Source: Pseudophaeobacter arcticus DSM 23566
Lineage (GTDB): Bacteria; Pseudomonadota; Alphaproteobacteria; Rhodobacterales; Rhodobacteraceae
Direction of reading: 5' to 3'
Assembly: GCF_000473205.1 (NCBI RefSeq)
Contig: NZ_AXBF01000006.1
Span: forward strand, 139,325-203,324
DNA: 64,000 nucleotides
Positions 8,585 to 17,525 of the stretch are shown here, piece by piece. Position 1 is the stretch's first letter. Each line of letters starts with the position of its first letter. Both the position numbers and the translations under genes were made by a program. A model generated the notes under the pieces. That model did no database searches. It worked only from the letters and a program-made list of their open reading frames with translations, and was not told the DNA's origin.

Positions 8585-9605
8585 ATGGGTGTATTTGCAG
8601 CGTTGGATGTGTCGCAGGACGAGACAGCGATTTGCGTGGTTGACGGGGACGGCATGATCCTGGGCGAAGCGAAGGTGCCGACGTGCCCCGACGCCATCGT
8701 CCGTTGGCTGCGTGACCGGTTCGACAACCTTGAACGGATCGGGATGGAAACCGGTCCGCTTGCTGTCTGGCTCTGGAACGCCTTGACTGAACGGGACCTC
8801 CCGATCGTTTGCCTGGATGCACGGCGTGCTGAAGATGATGCCGAACAAGACGGACCGGCATGATGCCCGAGGGCTTGCCCAGATTGTACGAACGGGCTGG
8901 TTCAAGGCCGTGCAGATCAAGAGCCACGATGCCTATGTCAACCGGGCCATGTTAACGGCGCGCGAAGCGCTCGTCGGCATGCGCGTTCGGCTGGAGAACG
9001 AGATTCGCGGGCTCCTGAGGACGTTCGGCGTGATGTTCGGCAAACGGGTGGGCGGGTTCAAGCGTCGCGCCGAGGAAATTCTCGACAAGGAATTGTCGGT
9101 CGCGCCCGAACTCGTTCCTGTCTTCGCGGCCCTCATGCAGGCAAGGCGAGACATCATTGCCCAGATCGCGGCTTTGGACAGCCGCATCCGGGCCGTTGCC
9201 AAGACCCACGAGACCGTTCGTCTCTTGATGACGGCTCCGGGTGTCGGGGCCATCACGGCAATGGCGGTGGTCGCGGCCTTCGATGATGCCTCACGCTTCC
9301 GAAAATCCTCTAGCGTAGGGGCCTATCTGGGACTGACACCGAGGCGATACGAATCCGGTGAAATCAGCCGGAACGGCTGCGTTTCGAAGTGGGGAGACAC
9401 ATTTACGCGAAAATGCCTGTACGAGGCAGCAAACGCGATCTTCTGCCGTGCCATAGGAGGCCACCGTCTCCGTGACTGGGCCAAGGCGATTGCCGGGAGA
9501 ACTGGCCCGCGGAAAGCCAAGGTGGCGCTCGCGAGGAAGCTCGCAGTCATCCTGCATGTCATGTGGACCACCAACACGCCCTACCAGGAGGCAATACCCT
9601 CGTGA
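8585..9605 (+). pseudogene. IS110-family transposase, frameshifted
   Basis: Two overlapping reading frames together make one IS110-type (DEDD) transposase. The first (8585-8863) carries the N-terminal FAALDVSQDETAICVVDGDG and ERIGMETGPLAVWLWNAL. The second (from about 8826 to 9605) begins with VLKMMPNKTDRHDARGLAQI and runs through the transposase_20 core LLMTAPGVGAITAMAVVAAF and YLGLTPRRYESGEISRNG. The break falls where LDARR should continue to VLKMM; a few codons are missing there, so a small deletion that is not a multiple of three most likely destroyed the gene. Confidence 0.85.
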
Positions 9606-9842
9606 CAGAGCCGCTGAAACCGGCGCTGTTCCATCGCGTGTAGACATGCGTCCAGCCGGGACGCGCGGCGAGGAAGAGATCGCTCCATCAACTGCGGTGC
9701 CGACCGCGCACACCATTTCGATCCTTCCAACCCTGAACGCAAATATGCGGCCCCACGCGGTGACCGCGGAGAGAATCTCAGAGCCCGGCGCGCAGGACTA
9801 AACGCAGACCGATCAGCACTTGACCAAGGCGATTAGAGAAAC
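9606..9842. other. Spacer between IS110 remnant and metallo-hydrolase remnant
   Basis: No supported gene. The stretch probably includes the 3' end of the IS110-type element and the junction at which the following metallo-hydrolase gene lost its N-terminus. No terminal repeats are expected for IS110 elements and none were seen. Confidence 0.4.
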
Positions 9843-10600
9843 TTGACGGACGTGACCAACAATCCCGGAGAGATGACCTATCATGGTACGAATACCTATA
9901 TCGTCGATACATCCGAGGGCCGGTTCATTATCGACTCCGGTCGGGTGGAAGACAGCCTTCATCTCGACGCGATTATCGACAGTTTGGGACCCAATCCAGC
10001 CGGTATTCTCGTCACTCATCACCATTCTGATCACTTCGGCGCAGCCCCGATATTGCGCGAGCGAACCGGTCTGCCCGTTTATGTGTCGCAGGCATTTCCG
10101 GACGACGCCTTTCAACCTGACGCGTTCCTAGAGGACGGCGAGGTAATCGCTGGTCTTACCGTCCTGCACACACCGGGCCATGTCAGCGATCACCTTTGCT
10201 TTGCGCGACCGGACAGGGTTTTGTTTACAGGCGATCATATCATGAGTTGGAACAGCTCAATCGTGAGCCCGCCCGACGGCAACATGCATGATTACTGTGC
10301 TCACCTTAAGCGTCTGATAGAACGTGATGACAAGATTTGCCTGCCGGGACACGGTCCGGTTCTCCCGCATCCGCAACCCTATGCAAAAAAGCTGCTCGCC
10401 AACCGGATGCGTCGGGAAGCGGAGATCCTTGAACACCTGGCGGACACCCCTGATACAGTCAAAAACACTGCCGCTTTGTTTACAAGAAATCCGATCCGCA
10501 TATTGCGATGGCCGCCGAACGAAATGTTGCGGCACATCTTGAAAAGCTTCTCTCAGAATCGCGAGTGGCACAGGATGGAAATATCTTGAAAGTTACTTAA
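9843..10600 (+). pseudogene. MBL-fold metallo-hydrolase (LACTB2-like), truncated and frameshifted
   Basis: The protein has the metallo-beta-lactamase zinc motif THHHSDHFGAAP, the downstream HTPGHVSDH and FTGDH ligands, and the GHGP histidine. The N-terminus starts inside the usual NPGPMT-HGTNTYIV block; an in-frame TAG at 9834 prevents extension, so about 25-30 residues are missing. Near 10470-10480 the frame is lost: the family's C-terminal helix continues in another frame as VYKKSDPHIAMAAERNVAAH and on to a TAA at 10598-10600. The unshifted frame instead runs to 10589. The gene lies between IS elements and is very likely dead. Relatives often accompany acyl-CoA metabolism genes in this group of bacteria. 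Confidence 0.75.
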
Positions 10601-10700
10601 CATAACTACTATTACCGGATGAATGTGTTTAGCCGCAAAGCTAAAATGTAACCCATGAGCAATTCAGGAATGTCACTCTCCGTTCATATACTGAGGGAGA

Positions 10701-12053
10701 ATGGGCATGGGATGGGTGATGATGAGCGAGCGCGAGTTGAACCGCGTTGAGGTTTTGGCACAGGTCGATGACTGTCGGTTGAGCGTCGACAATGCGGCGA
10801 ACATGCTGGCACTGACGCGTCGGCAGATCTTCCGGCTGTTGAAGCTGTATCGTCAGGATGGCGCGGCGGCGATCCGTCACAAGGCACGTGGCAAACCCCC
10901 GAACAATCGCATCCACAAAGCCAAACGGGATTACGCGCTGTCGCTGATCAAAGAGAACTATCCCGACTTTGGGCCGACCCTGGCAGCGGAGATGCTGGCC
11001 GAGCATCATGGGTTCAAGGTGTCGCGCGAGACGGTTCGCAAGTGGATGCAGGAAGACGGTCTTTGGCTTTCGCGCAAACAGCGTCGTACATTTCATCAGC
11101 CGAGATTGCGCAGAGAATGCTTTGGCGAGCTCATACAAATTGACGGCTCCGATCACCGCTGGTTCGAGGATCGGGGCGGTCCCTGCACCCTGCTCGTGTT
11201 CATCGACGATGCCACCAGCACGTTGATGGACCTGCGGTTTGTCAAATCCGAGAGCACCTTCAGTTACTTCGAAGCGCTTGAGAGCTACCTGCATACCCAT
11301 GGGAGGCCGGTTGCATTTTACAGTGGCAAGCACACGGTGTTTCGCGTGGCCAAGGAAGACGCCAAGGGCGGCGCGCGGATCACCCAGTTCGGGCGCGCTT
11401 TGAGTGAGCTGAACATTGAGATTTTGTGCGCCAACTCAAGCCAGGCGAAGGGCCGCGTGGAACGCGCCAACCGCACGCTTCAGGACCGGCTTGTCAAAGA
11501 GCTGAGACTGGCAGGTGTTTCGAATATGGAGGCCGGAAACGCCTTTCGGGAAGGCTTCAAGGCCCGCTTCAACGCCAAGTTTGCCAAGGCCCCGGCCAAA
11601 CCGGACAACCTGCACCGGGCGCTGAATGTGGAACCGGATCGTTTGGCGGAAGTGCTGTGCTGGCGTGAGAACCGATACGTCGGAAAGCAGCTTACATTTT
11701 CCTATGACCGCAAGCGGATCATGCTCGAGGAAAGCGAGATCACACGCGGCCTGGTCGGCAAGTATGTAGACACCTACGCCTTCGTGGATGGCCGGTTTGA
11801 GGTGCGCTGGAAAGGCCGTTCCCTGCCCTACAAAATCTTCGACATGGATCAGCGCGTGACCCATGCGGCTATCACCAGCAACAAACGCCTGAGCGCTGTC
11901 CTCGAACACATCAAAGAGATGCAGGAGGCCGCCCCACCCAAGCCCAAGGTGCGGACCAATTCAGAGAAGATGGGTTATAAACCGAATGGCCGGAGACCAG
12001 GTCGACCGTCAGGGTCGCGGGCCAAGAAGAAGATTGTGCACGTGGCTGAATAG
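10701..12053 (+). CDS. ISNCY-family transposase
   Basis: A 450-residue integrase-core (DDE) transposase. The N-terminal half has a helix-turn-helix region (LSVDNAANMLALTRRQIFRL) and a second one around AEMLAEHHGFKVSRETVRKW. The catalytic core shows IDGSDHRWFEDRG and LLVFIDDATSTLMDLRF, with the later region LCANSSQAKGRVERANRTLQ holding the glutamate. Several in-frame ATGs (10701, 10707, 10719, 10722) are possible starts; GAGGGAG just upstream fits the second best. The frame is intact. Confidence 0.88.
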   Translation: MGMGWVMMSERELNRVEVLAQVDDCRLSVDNAANMLALTRRQIFRLLKLYRQDGAAAIRHKARGKPPNNRIHKAKRDYALSLIKENYPDFGPTLAAEMLAEHHGFKVSRETVRKWMQEDGLWLSRKQRRTFHQPRLRRECFGELIQIDGSDHRWFEDRGGPCTLLVFIDDATSTLMDLRFVKSESTFSYFEALESYLHTHGRPVAFYSGKHTVFRVAKEDAKGGARITQFGRALSELNIEILCANSSQAKGRVERANRTLQDRLVKELRLAGVSNMEAGNAFREGFKARFNAKFAKAPAKPDNLHRALNVEPDRLAEVLCWRENRYVGKQLTFSYDRKRIMLEESEITRGLVGKYVDTYAFVDGRFEVRWKGRSLPYKIFDMDQRVTHAAITSNKRLSAVLEHIKEMQEAAPPKPKVRTNSEKMGYKPNGRRPGRPSGSRAKKKIVHVAE

Positions 12054-12069
12054 GCCCAAGAATGCAGGC

Positions 12070-12342
12070 ATGACTGCCGACGACGATCCAGAAATCATCT
12101 TCTCCGATTACACGCAATCCGTCGTCATCGACGGGCATCATTTCGATGTTGAGATCTACCGGACCAGCATCGATCCCGGCTGGATCCTGTCCGTGGAGAA
12201 CCAGTTCGGCACGTTGACGGTTTCCGATAACCCGCCCTTTTTCGGTGATGGCCTCGCCTGGCGCGCCTTTGAAGAGATCCTGCGCGAAGACGGCATCAAA
12301 GCATTCTACAATAAGAAAGAGCGGCGAAAGCTCGGTTTATGA
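12070..12342 (+). CDS. Small unknown protein, passenger of the ISNCY element
   Basis: A 90-residue acidic protein that I do not recognise. It has no signal peptide or membrane segment. The C-terminal half (SVENQFGTLTVSDNPPFFGD, then LREDGIKAFYNKKERRKLGL) looks like a compact globular fold. It starts 16 bp after the transposase stop and lies inside the inverted repeats, so it probably moves with the element and may be cotranscribed with the transposase. It could be an accessory transposition factor or cargo; nothing in the sequence decides this. Confidence 0.55.
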   Translation: MTADDDPEIIFSDYTQSVVIDGHHFDVEIYRTSIDPGWILSVENQFGTLTVSDNPPFFGDGLAWRAFEEILREDGIKAFYNKKERRKLGL

Positions 12343-12504
12343 CCTGAGCCCCGCAAGGCTTTTCTGCCCTCCGATATTTGGGGTCTACGGGCTGCTAAGC
12401 CTTGCTTACGTCACGCCTCTTGGTGACGTTTCTGTTTTGCGCAGCCGGTGACATTTCTGGATGGTTGCAACAAGCTCTGTGTAGCGGGGCACATTCTAAA
12501 CTGG

Positions 12505-12525
12505 GTTGCGAAATTTCCCCTATCT
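12505..12525 (+). repeat. IS30 left terminal inverted repeat
   Basis: The sequence GTTGCGA followed by TTTCC and CTATCT lies 26 bp upstream of the IS30 transposase start. Its inverted counterpart is at 17487-17508, where AGATAG, GGAAA and TCGCAAC occur in the matching order with a few mismatches. The pair defines the approximate ends of the IS30 element. Confidence 0.7.
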
Positions 12526-12550
12526 TGCTGGAAAGCAAGGAGAATGAAAG

Positions 12551-12827
12551 ATGGTCCATACAGAGCTAAACCTGCGTGAACGGCGCACGATTGAAGATAT
12601 GTTGAATGCTAAGATACCTGTACGAGAGATAGCAGCGCAGATCGGCAGGCATGTTTCGACGATTCATCGTGACATCAAGCGCAACGGCTATGCCGACGAA
12701 GACCTGCCGGAATTGAACGGATACTATGGTGTTGTTGCTCAACGCGCTGCGGTTCAAAGGCGTGCGCGCCGTCGCAAATTGGTGCGCCTTGTCGGCCTGC
12801 GAAAGGCTGTGATCAAACAGCTCAAAG
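12551..12827 (+). pseudogene. IS30-family transposase, N-terminal half
   Basis: The ATG at 12551 starts the IS30 helix-turn-helix domain: RTIEDMLNAKIPVREIAAQI and GRHVSTIHRDIKRNGY. The family frame ends at residue 92 or so, where IS66 begins with GTAACC at 12828; the remaining residues up to a stop at 12871 are IS66 sequence. The C-terminal half resumes at 16770. Confidence 0.85.
12820..12827 (+). repeat. IS66 target-site duplication, left copy
   Basis: The octamer GCTCAAAG directly precedes the IS66 left end (GTAACC at 12828). The identical octamer follows the right end at 16770-16777. Eight-base duplications are the known IS66 signature. Confidence 0.9.
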
Positions 12828-12925
12828 GTAACCACCTGATTGACACCGTCTGCCTGACGGCGGGGTTCTGAGCTAAGACACGTGCATAACGACGTCCTTA
12901 ACGACGTGTCTTATTCGGAGGAGCC

Positions 12926-13294
12926 ATGCTGGGCGAGGTTCTGGGCGTTGAGCGGCGCCGGCGGTGGAGCGAAGACGAGAAGCTCGAGATCCTGTCGGAG
13001 GTCGGCGTCGGCGGTGCGTCGGTGACGCAGATCGCGCAGCGCCACGAGATCACGCGCTCCCAGATCTACGGCTGGCGGCGCGATATGAAGAAGAAGGGCC
13101 TATGGTCGCGGGATCGCGGGGCCGTTTTCTTGCCGGTGGATTTCAGCGGGGCTCAGGCGCCGGGAAGCGCATCCGCGCCGTCACGGTCTGGCCCTGTCGA
13201 ACTGCGGCTGAGCAACGGCCGCTGCCTGAGGTTCGACAGCGGCATGGATGGAGAGGTGCTGACCCGATTGATCCGGGCGGTGGAAGCGGCATGA
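12926..13294 (+). CDS. tnpA: IS66 accessory protein TnpA
   Basis: A 122-residue protein of the IS66 Orf1 class. The N-terminal helix-turn-helix is visible as RRWSEDEKLEILSEVGVGGA followed by SVTQIAQRHEITRSQIYGWR, and the C-terminal part ends RLSNGRCLRFDSGMDGEVL. TnpA is one of three proteins IS66 elements need to transpose. The stop overlaps the tnpB start as ATGA, the usual translational coupling in this family. Confidence 0.9.
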   Translation: MLGEVLGVERRRRWSEDEKLEILSEVGVGGASVTQIAQRHEITRSQIYGWRRDMKKKGLWSRDRGAVFLPVDFSGAQAPGSASAPSRSGPVELRLSNGRCLRFDSGMDGEVLTRLIRAVEAA

Positions 13295-13638
13295 TCGGAC
13301 CGGGAACGGGGGTTCGGGTCTACTTGGCCTGCGCGCCCACCGACATGCGCAAGGGGATCGCCGGTTTGGCCGCGCTCGCCCAGGACGTTCTGCGCCAAAA
13401 CCCGGCGAGCGGCGCGGTCTTCGCGTTCCGTGGGCGCCGGGGAGACCGGCTGAAGCTTCTCTACTGGGATGGTCAGGGGTTCTGCCTCTACTACAAGGTC
13501 CTGGAGCGAGGCCGCTTCCCGTGGCCCGCCGCCGGAGACGGCGCCGTGAGGCTGACCTCGGCGCAGCTGGCGATGCTCTGGGAAGGCATCGACTGGCGCC
13601 GTCCGGACTGGGGTGCGCCTCCGGCCCGGGTGAGCTGA
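13291..13638 (+). CDS. tnpB: IS66 accessory protein TnpB
   Basis: A 115-residue protein of the IS66 Orf2 class, not related to the IS605 TnpB nuclease. The diagnostic blocks are YLACAPTDMRKGIAGLAALA, VFAFRGRRGDRLKLLYWDGQ, and the C-terminal QLAMLWEGIDWRRP. It starts at ATG 13291, overlapping tnpA by four bases. The gene is intact. Confidence 0.92.
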   Translation: MIGPGTGVRVYLACAPTDMRKGIAGLAALAQDVLRQNPASGAVFAFRGRRGDRLKLLYWDGQGFCLYYKVLERGRFPWPAAGDGAVRLTSAQLAMLWEGIDWRRPDWGAPPARVS

Positions 13639-13683
13639 TACTTCTCTCAACCCCCTTGTTTTACTGGTTATGGACCGCACGGG

Positions 13684-14543
13684 ATGGTAAGGTCCCGCAT
13701 GTCCGAAGCCGCCTCCCTTCCGCCTGACGATCCTGCCAAGTTGCGCGCAATGATCGCCGCGCTCGAGGCCGAGAACGCGGCCATGCGGGCGGAGACGACA
13801 CGGCTTACGGCCGTCCTGAAGGCGCACGAAGCCCTCGTCCAGGCGCTCCAGATCCGGATCGCCAAGCTCCAGCGCCAGAAGTTCGGTGCAAGCTCGGAGA
13901 AGATCGAACGCGAGATCGAACAACTCGAGCTGGCCCTCGAGGCGCTGGAGGTCGCGGCTTCCGCCGCCCGGGAGCCCGAGGAGGAGCCGAAGGCAGAGCC
14001 CGCAGTCGCGGAACCTTCTTCCATGCGGCGAAAACCGAAGGTCTCGGAGGCAACGCCCCGCGAGCGCATCGTGCTCGACCCCGGTGATGCCTGCCCCGAC
14101 TGCGGGGGCGAACTGCGGCTCGTCGGTGAAGACATGAGCGAGATCCTCGAGCTGATCAGCGCGCGGCTGAAGGTGATCGAGACGGCGCGCCCGAAGAAGT
14201 CCTGCCGACGATGCGAGAAGATCACCCAGACCCCGGCGCCTTCGCGGCCGATCCCGCGCAGCATGGCGGGACCCGGTCTACTGGCGCACATCCTCGTCTC
14301 CAAGTTCGACGACCATCTGCCCCTGTATCGACAGAACGAGATCTTCGCTCGCATGGGGGCGGAGATCCCGGCCTCGACGCTCGTCGACTGGTGCGGCCAG
14401 GGCGTGCGGGTGCTCGATCGGGCCAGGCGGCTCGAAGGCCTGGGCAAGGGCGTGAAGGAGGGCCGGATCTGGACCTACCTCCGGGATGACCGGCCCTGGG
14501 GCGGGACTGCGCCGCCCGGCATCGCCTACTTCGTCGCCCCTGA
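13684..14543 (+). pseudogene. tnpC: IS66 transposase TnpC, N-terminal part
   Basis: The DDE transposase of the IS66 element, broken after about 285 residues. It shows the coiled-coil leucine-zipper-like region (MIAALEAENAAMRAETTRL, then LQRQKFGASSEKIER), the zinc-finger-like CPDCGG and CRRCEK pairs, and the start of the catalytic domain (AHILVSKFDDHLPLYRQNEI, WTYLRDDRPWGG). Homology stops near PPGIAYFVAPE; the next sequence belongs to an IS5-type element. The start could also be ATG 13699. Confidence 0.85.
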
Positions 14544-14546
14544 ACA

Positions 14547-15908
14547 TCACGCAGCTGCGGCTCTGATGCCGCATTTCGGCCGCGGTAGAGCGATGATCGC
14601 ACCGATCGCGGCGATGAGAGCGGCGAGGATTTCGGCCACGAGAGCCCTCAGATGGGCCAGGATCATGCGGATGTTGTGCCCGCAGCCGCAGAGCACAGCG
14701 TGGAGCGCGTCTCCGAGCGTGCCCTTGAGAGCGCAGCGGGCAAGGCGGCCGTCGGTCTTCATGTGCCCGATCACAGGTTCGATTGCGCTGCGCCGGCGCA
14801 GGTCGCGCCGGAGCGCCGGCGTCATCCCGCGGCGCTGGCCCGAGATGAACGCCTCGGTCGTCTGCACACCGTGGCCGCGGTAGCCGCGGTCGACGAAGGC
14901 CCTCCTGGGCCGGGTCTCGGTCAGGATCTCCACCTGCTCCAGCGCCTCGCGAAGGGTGTGCCCGTCATAGGGGTTGCCGGGCATCGACCGCATGCCGACG
15001 ACGAAGCCCTCCCGGTGCGTGGTTGCCACCGACACCTTAGTGCCGAACTCGTAACGGACCCGCGCCTTGCCCTTGGAGATGCAGTCCACCTCGGGCTCGT
15101 GCAGTGCGTAGAGCTTGCCCTTGTCCTTCGGCTTCTGCCGCAAGAGCCGGCCCGACAAGGCAATCTCCGCCTCGATCCGCTCCCGCAAACCGGCGTCGGC
15201 CACACGGCCCAACTGGCGCTGGATGTCGCGCAGGACGCGCCCGGTATAGCCCTTCAGCCGCCGCAGGGCCTTGCGCATCCGCTTGAACTGGCGCGCATGC
15301 GCGTAGCGCCCGACCTGGCCCGACAGCCGCGGCGCAAGCCGCGCGTAGCTCTGGCGCAGGGACAGGCCTGCCTCCTGCGCGAGCGCCACCAGGCGCCGGC
15401 GCGCCTTCTCGCAGAGCCGCGCGTCCGTGGGATGCGCGATCGCCTTCTCCATCACCGTCGTGTCCACGATCACCGCCTCGACACTCCGCTCGGAGATCAC
15501 TCCAGCTTCACGGCCCGCCTCGATCGTCTTGGTCAGAAGCCATTCGACGCCCTCTTCCCCGATCCGCTTGCGCCACCGCGTCAGCGACGAAGGATCGAGC
15601 GGGAAGCAATGCTGGAAGAACGTCTCGCCACAGAAGTGCTGGTAATAGGGGTTCTCCACCCACCGCGCCACCACCGCCTCGTCCGAGAGCCGGTAGGCAT
15701 GCTGCAAATAGAGCAACCCCGCCACCAGTCGCGGCGACGTCGCCGGGCGGCCGGTGTGCGACGTGAAGAACCCCGCCCACTCATCCTCGAAGAACTCCCA
15801 GTCGATCAGGGCGGCCAGCTTCACCAGCTCGTGGCGCATGTCGATCATGTCCGTCAGGCGTGGGCGCAACAGGTCGTCCTGTTCAGGGGCGCGGGATTTG
15901 GGCTTCAT
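14547..15908 (-). CDS. IS5-type (IS4/IS5 superfamily) transposase
   Basis: An intact 453-residue DDE transposase on the minus strand. The N-terminal domain shows LVKLAALIDWEFFEDEW and GRPATSPRLVAGLLYLQHAY, then the conserved ENPYYQHFCGETFFQH and LTRWRKRIGEEGVEWLL. The core has VDTTVMEKAIAHPTD (first Asp), RAFVDRGYRGHGV (second Asp) and RSAIEPVIGHMKTDGRLARC (Glu). The Y-(2)-R-(3)-E-(6)-K signature type is evident in the last block. The element is inserted within tnpC of the IS66. Its ends could not be fixed exactly; they lie near 14540 and 15990. Confidence 0.9.
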   Translation of the reverse strand: MKPKSRAPEQDDLLRPRLTDMIDMRHELVKLAALIDWEFFEDEWAGFFTSHTGRPATSPRLVAGLLYLQHAYRLSDEAVVARWVENPYYQHFCGETFFQHCFPLDPSSLTRWRKRIGEEGVEWLLTKTIEAGREAGVISERSVEAVIVDTTVMEKAIAHPTDARLCEKARRRLVALAQEAGLSLRQSYARLAPRLSGQVGRYAHARQFKRMRKALRRLKGYTGRVLRDIQRQLGRVADAGLRERIEAEIALSGRLLRQKPKDKGKLYALHEPEVDCISKGKARVRYEFGTKVSVATTHREGFVVGMRSMPGNPYDGHTLREALEQVEILTETRPRRAFVDRGYRGHGVQTTEAFISGQRRGMTPALRRDLRRRSAIEPVIGHMKTDGRLARCALKGTLGDALHAVLCGCGHNIRMILAHLRALVAEILAALIAAIGAIIALPRPKCGIRAAAA

Positions 15909-16021
15909 ACGTTGATCCGAAATTGCAGGCTTCTCGCCCGAAACCTACCAAATCCTGCAGTTCCAGAATACTGAAAACGCCGCTTCATAAAACAAAATCA
16001 ATGCGTTGGGACTTGTTCAGG
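15909..16021. other. Right end of IS5-type element and junction DNA
   Basis: No gene. The stretch holds the promoter side of the IS5-type transposase and about 40 AT-rich bases (around 15985-16015) that belong neither to a recognisable IS5 end nor to tnpC. A clean terminal repeat matching the left end near 14540 was not found, so part of the junction may have been rearranged. Confidence 0.4.
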
Positions 16022-16744
16022 GTGAACTACTTCTTCTCACCGGACCGGAAGAGTGCGCATCCGCACCGCCATTTGGCCGAGTTCAGCGGCATCCTTCAGG
16101 CGGACGCCTATACGGGCTTCAAGGCGCTCTATGAGCCCGATGCTACCGGCGCGGTGCGCATCCGGGAGGCCGCCTGCTGGGCACACCTGCGCCGGGACTT
16201 CCACGATGTCTGGACCGGCACCAAGTCGGAGATCGCCCGGGAGGCGCTGGACCGTATCGGCGCGCTTTACGACATCGAACGCGAGATCACCGGCTGCTCC
16301 GCCGAAGAGCGGCGACGCGTTAGGCAGACCCGCACGCGCCCGCTGGCGGAGGACTTCAAGGCGTGGTCGGAGGCCCAGCTCGGCCGGGTCTCCGGCAAGA
16401 GCGCACTGGCCAAAGCCTTCCGCTACGCGCTCCGCCGCTGGCCCTCCTTCACGCTCTTCCTGGAGGACGGCCGCGTGGCCATCGACAACAACCCGGCCGA
16501 GCGTGCGATCAAGCCCGTGGTGATTGGTCGGAAGAATTGGCTCTTCGCCGGGGCCGATGCCGGGGGTGAAACCCTCGCGAAAGCCATGACGATCATCGAA
16601 AGCGCGAAGCTCAGCGGCCACGACCCCGAAGCCTACCTGGCAGACATCCTTGCCCGCATCGGAGATCACAAGATCAATCGCCTCGACGAGCTCCTGCCGT
16701 GGAACTGGGTGCCACAATCCAAAGAGGCAAAGGCCGTCGCCTAA
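16022..16744 (+). pseudogene. tnpC: IS66 transposase TnpC, C-terminal part
   Basis: The C-terminal catalytic part of TnpC resumes at YFFSPDRKSAHPHRHLAEF and continues through FSGILQADAYTGFKALYE, the CWAHLRRDFHDV block, and the glutamate-bearing DNNPAERAIKPVVIGRKNWL. It ends with the short C-terminal IS66 tail (ADILARIGDHKINRLDELLP). The first residues (YFFSPD) are homologous to the last residues of the N-terminal part (YFVAPE), so the two pieces overlap and are not one gene simply cut in two. Confidence 0.85.
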
Positions 16745-16769
16745 GCTGCGGTCCTTACCGGCCGGTTAC

Positions 16770-16777
16770 GCTCAAAG
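16770..16777 (+). repeat. IS66 target-site duplication, right copy
   Basis: The second copy of the octamer GCTCAAAG, directly after the IS66 right end GGTTAC. The IS30 transposase frame resumes here. Confidence 0.9.
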
Positions 16778-17492
16778 AAGGTTGGTCTCCCGAACAGATC
16801 GCGGGTCGATTGCACTTTGAAGGCCAGACAGTTCGTGTGAGCTACGAGACAATTTATGCTTATGTCTACAGTCCAGACGGCCAATCCAAAGAGCTGGCCC
16901 GATACCTACCAAACCGGCGCAAGAAACGGAGACCGCACCATTCACGCAGGTCCCGTGGCCTTGTTTTCCCGCCAGATCGGTCCATCCATGAACGACCCGA
17001 CTACGTTGATACTCGTGAGACTTTTGGCGAATGGGAAGGCGATTTGATGATTTTCGAGCGTGCTCAGGGTAAGATGAACGTCGCCTCGCTCGTTGAGCGG
17101 AAGACCCGCTTCGCCGTCCTGTTCCGTAACAACGACCGCAGCACAACGCATCTGATGGACAAGCTAATGACTGTGATGGAACCCCTGCTCCAAACAGCCC
17201 GTAAATCGATCACCTTTGATAGAGGTATTGAGTTTGGAAACGGCGCAAGCTGAAACCTGGAATCGGAACCGAGGCATGGTTCTGTGATCCTCAAGCCCCG
17301 TGGCAAAAGGGTTCCGTCGAAAACCTGAACAAGCGTGCTCGGCGCTACTTACCAAGAGATGCGCCTGTCGCCGCGCTCTCAAATCGAGATATGAAGTCGA
17401 TTTTTGCCCGCTTGAACGGCACGCCCAGAAAGTGTCTGGGATGGCGCACACCAACTGAAGCATTCAGGGAAGAACTGATGAAACTGAGATAG
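16778..17492 (+). pseudogene. IS30-family transposase, C-terminal half, frameshifted
   Basis: The half starts at EGWSPEQIAGRLHFEGQTVR and includes the catalytic region DTRETFGEWEGDLMIF (first Asp), VERKTRFAVLFRNNDR and the ITFDRGIEFGN segment (second Asp). One base is missing near 17241: the sequence would read FGNWRKLKPGIGTEAWF if a T were restored, but as it stands a stop follows FGNGAS at 17253. The rest continues in another frame (CDPQAPWQKGSVENLNKRAR with the glutamate) to TAG 17490-17492. Even without the IS66 insertion the gene would be broken. Confidence 0.85.
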
Positions 17493-17508
17493 CGGAAACC
17501 GTCGCAAC
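17487..17508 (+). repeat. IS30 right terminal inverted repeat
   Basis: The stretch AGATAGCGGAAACC-GTCGCAAC is the imperfect inverted match of 12505-12525 and overlaps the end of the transposase gene, as is usual in IS30 elements. It marks the right end of the IS30 element, about 18 bp before the fadN-like stop codon on the other strand. Confidence 0.7.
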
Positions 17509-17525
17509 GACCCTTGAGCCATCAT

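Larger units (their letters stand above)
10665..12459 (+). mobile_element. ISNCY-type insertion sequence with passenger ORF
   Basis: The element is bounded by inverted repeats CAGGAATGTCAC (10665-10676) and GTGACATTTCTG (12448-12459), which match at 11 of 12 positions; a second internal copy of the right repeat, GTGACGTTTCTG, lies at 12423-12434. It contains a transposase gene and a small second gene. No target duplication was identified. Confidence 0.65.
12828..16769 (+). mobile_element. IS66-family element, interrupted by an IS5-type element
   Basis: The ends are GTAACC at 12828 and its complement GGTTAC ending at 16769, flanked by the octamer GCTCAAAG on both sides. Inside are tnpA, tnpB and a tnpC split by an IS5-type transposase gene on the opposite strand. 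It is inserted in the transposase gene of an IS30 element. Confidence 0.88.
12505..17508 (+). mobile_element. IS30-family element interrupted by IS66
   Basis: The two halves of an IS30-type transposase lie at 12551-12827 and 16770-17492 inside matching terminal repeats. They are separated by an IS66-type element with an 8-bp target duplication. Removing the IS66 and one copy of the duplication restores the frame (reading VIKQLKEGWSPEQIAGRL across the join). The element ends just before the stop codon of the fadN-like gene, so it landed in the intergenic space beyond that operon. Confidence 0.85.

Noticed and set aside
14652..15974. A 440-codon open frame on the plus strand
   Set aside because: It is antisense to the intact IS5-type transposase and has no family motif.
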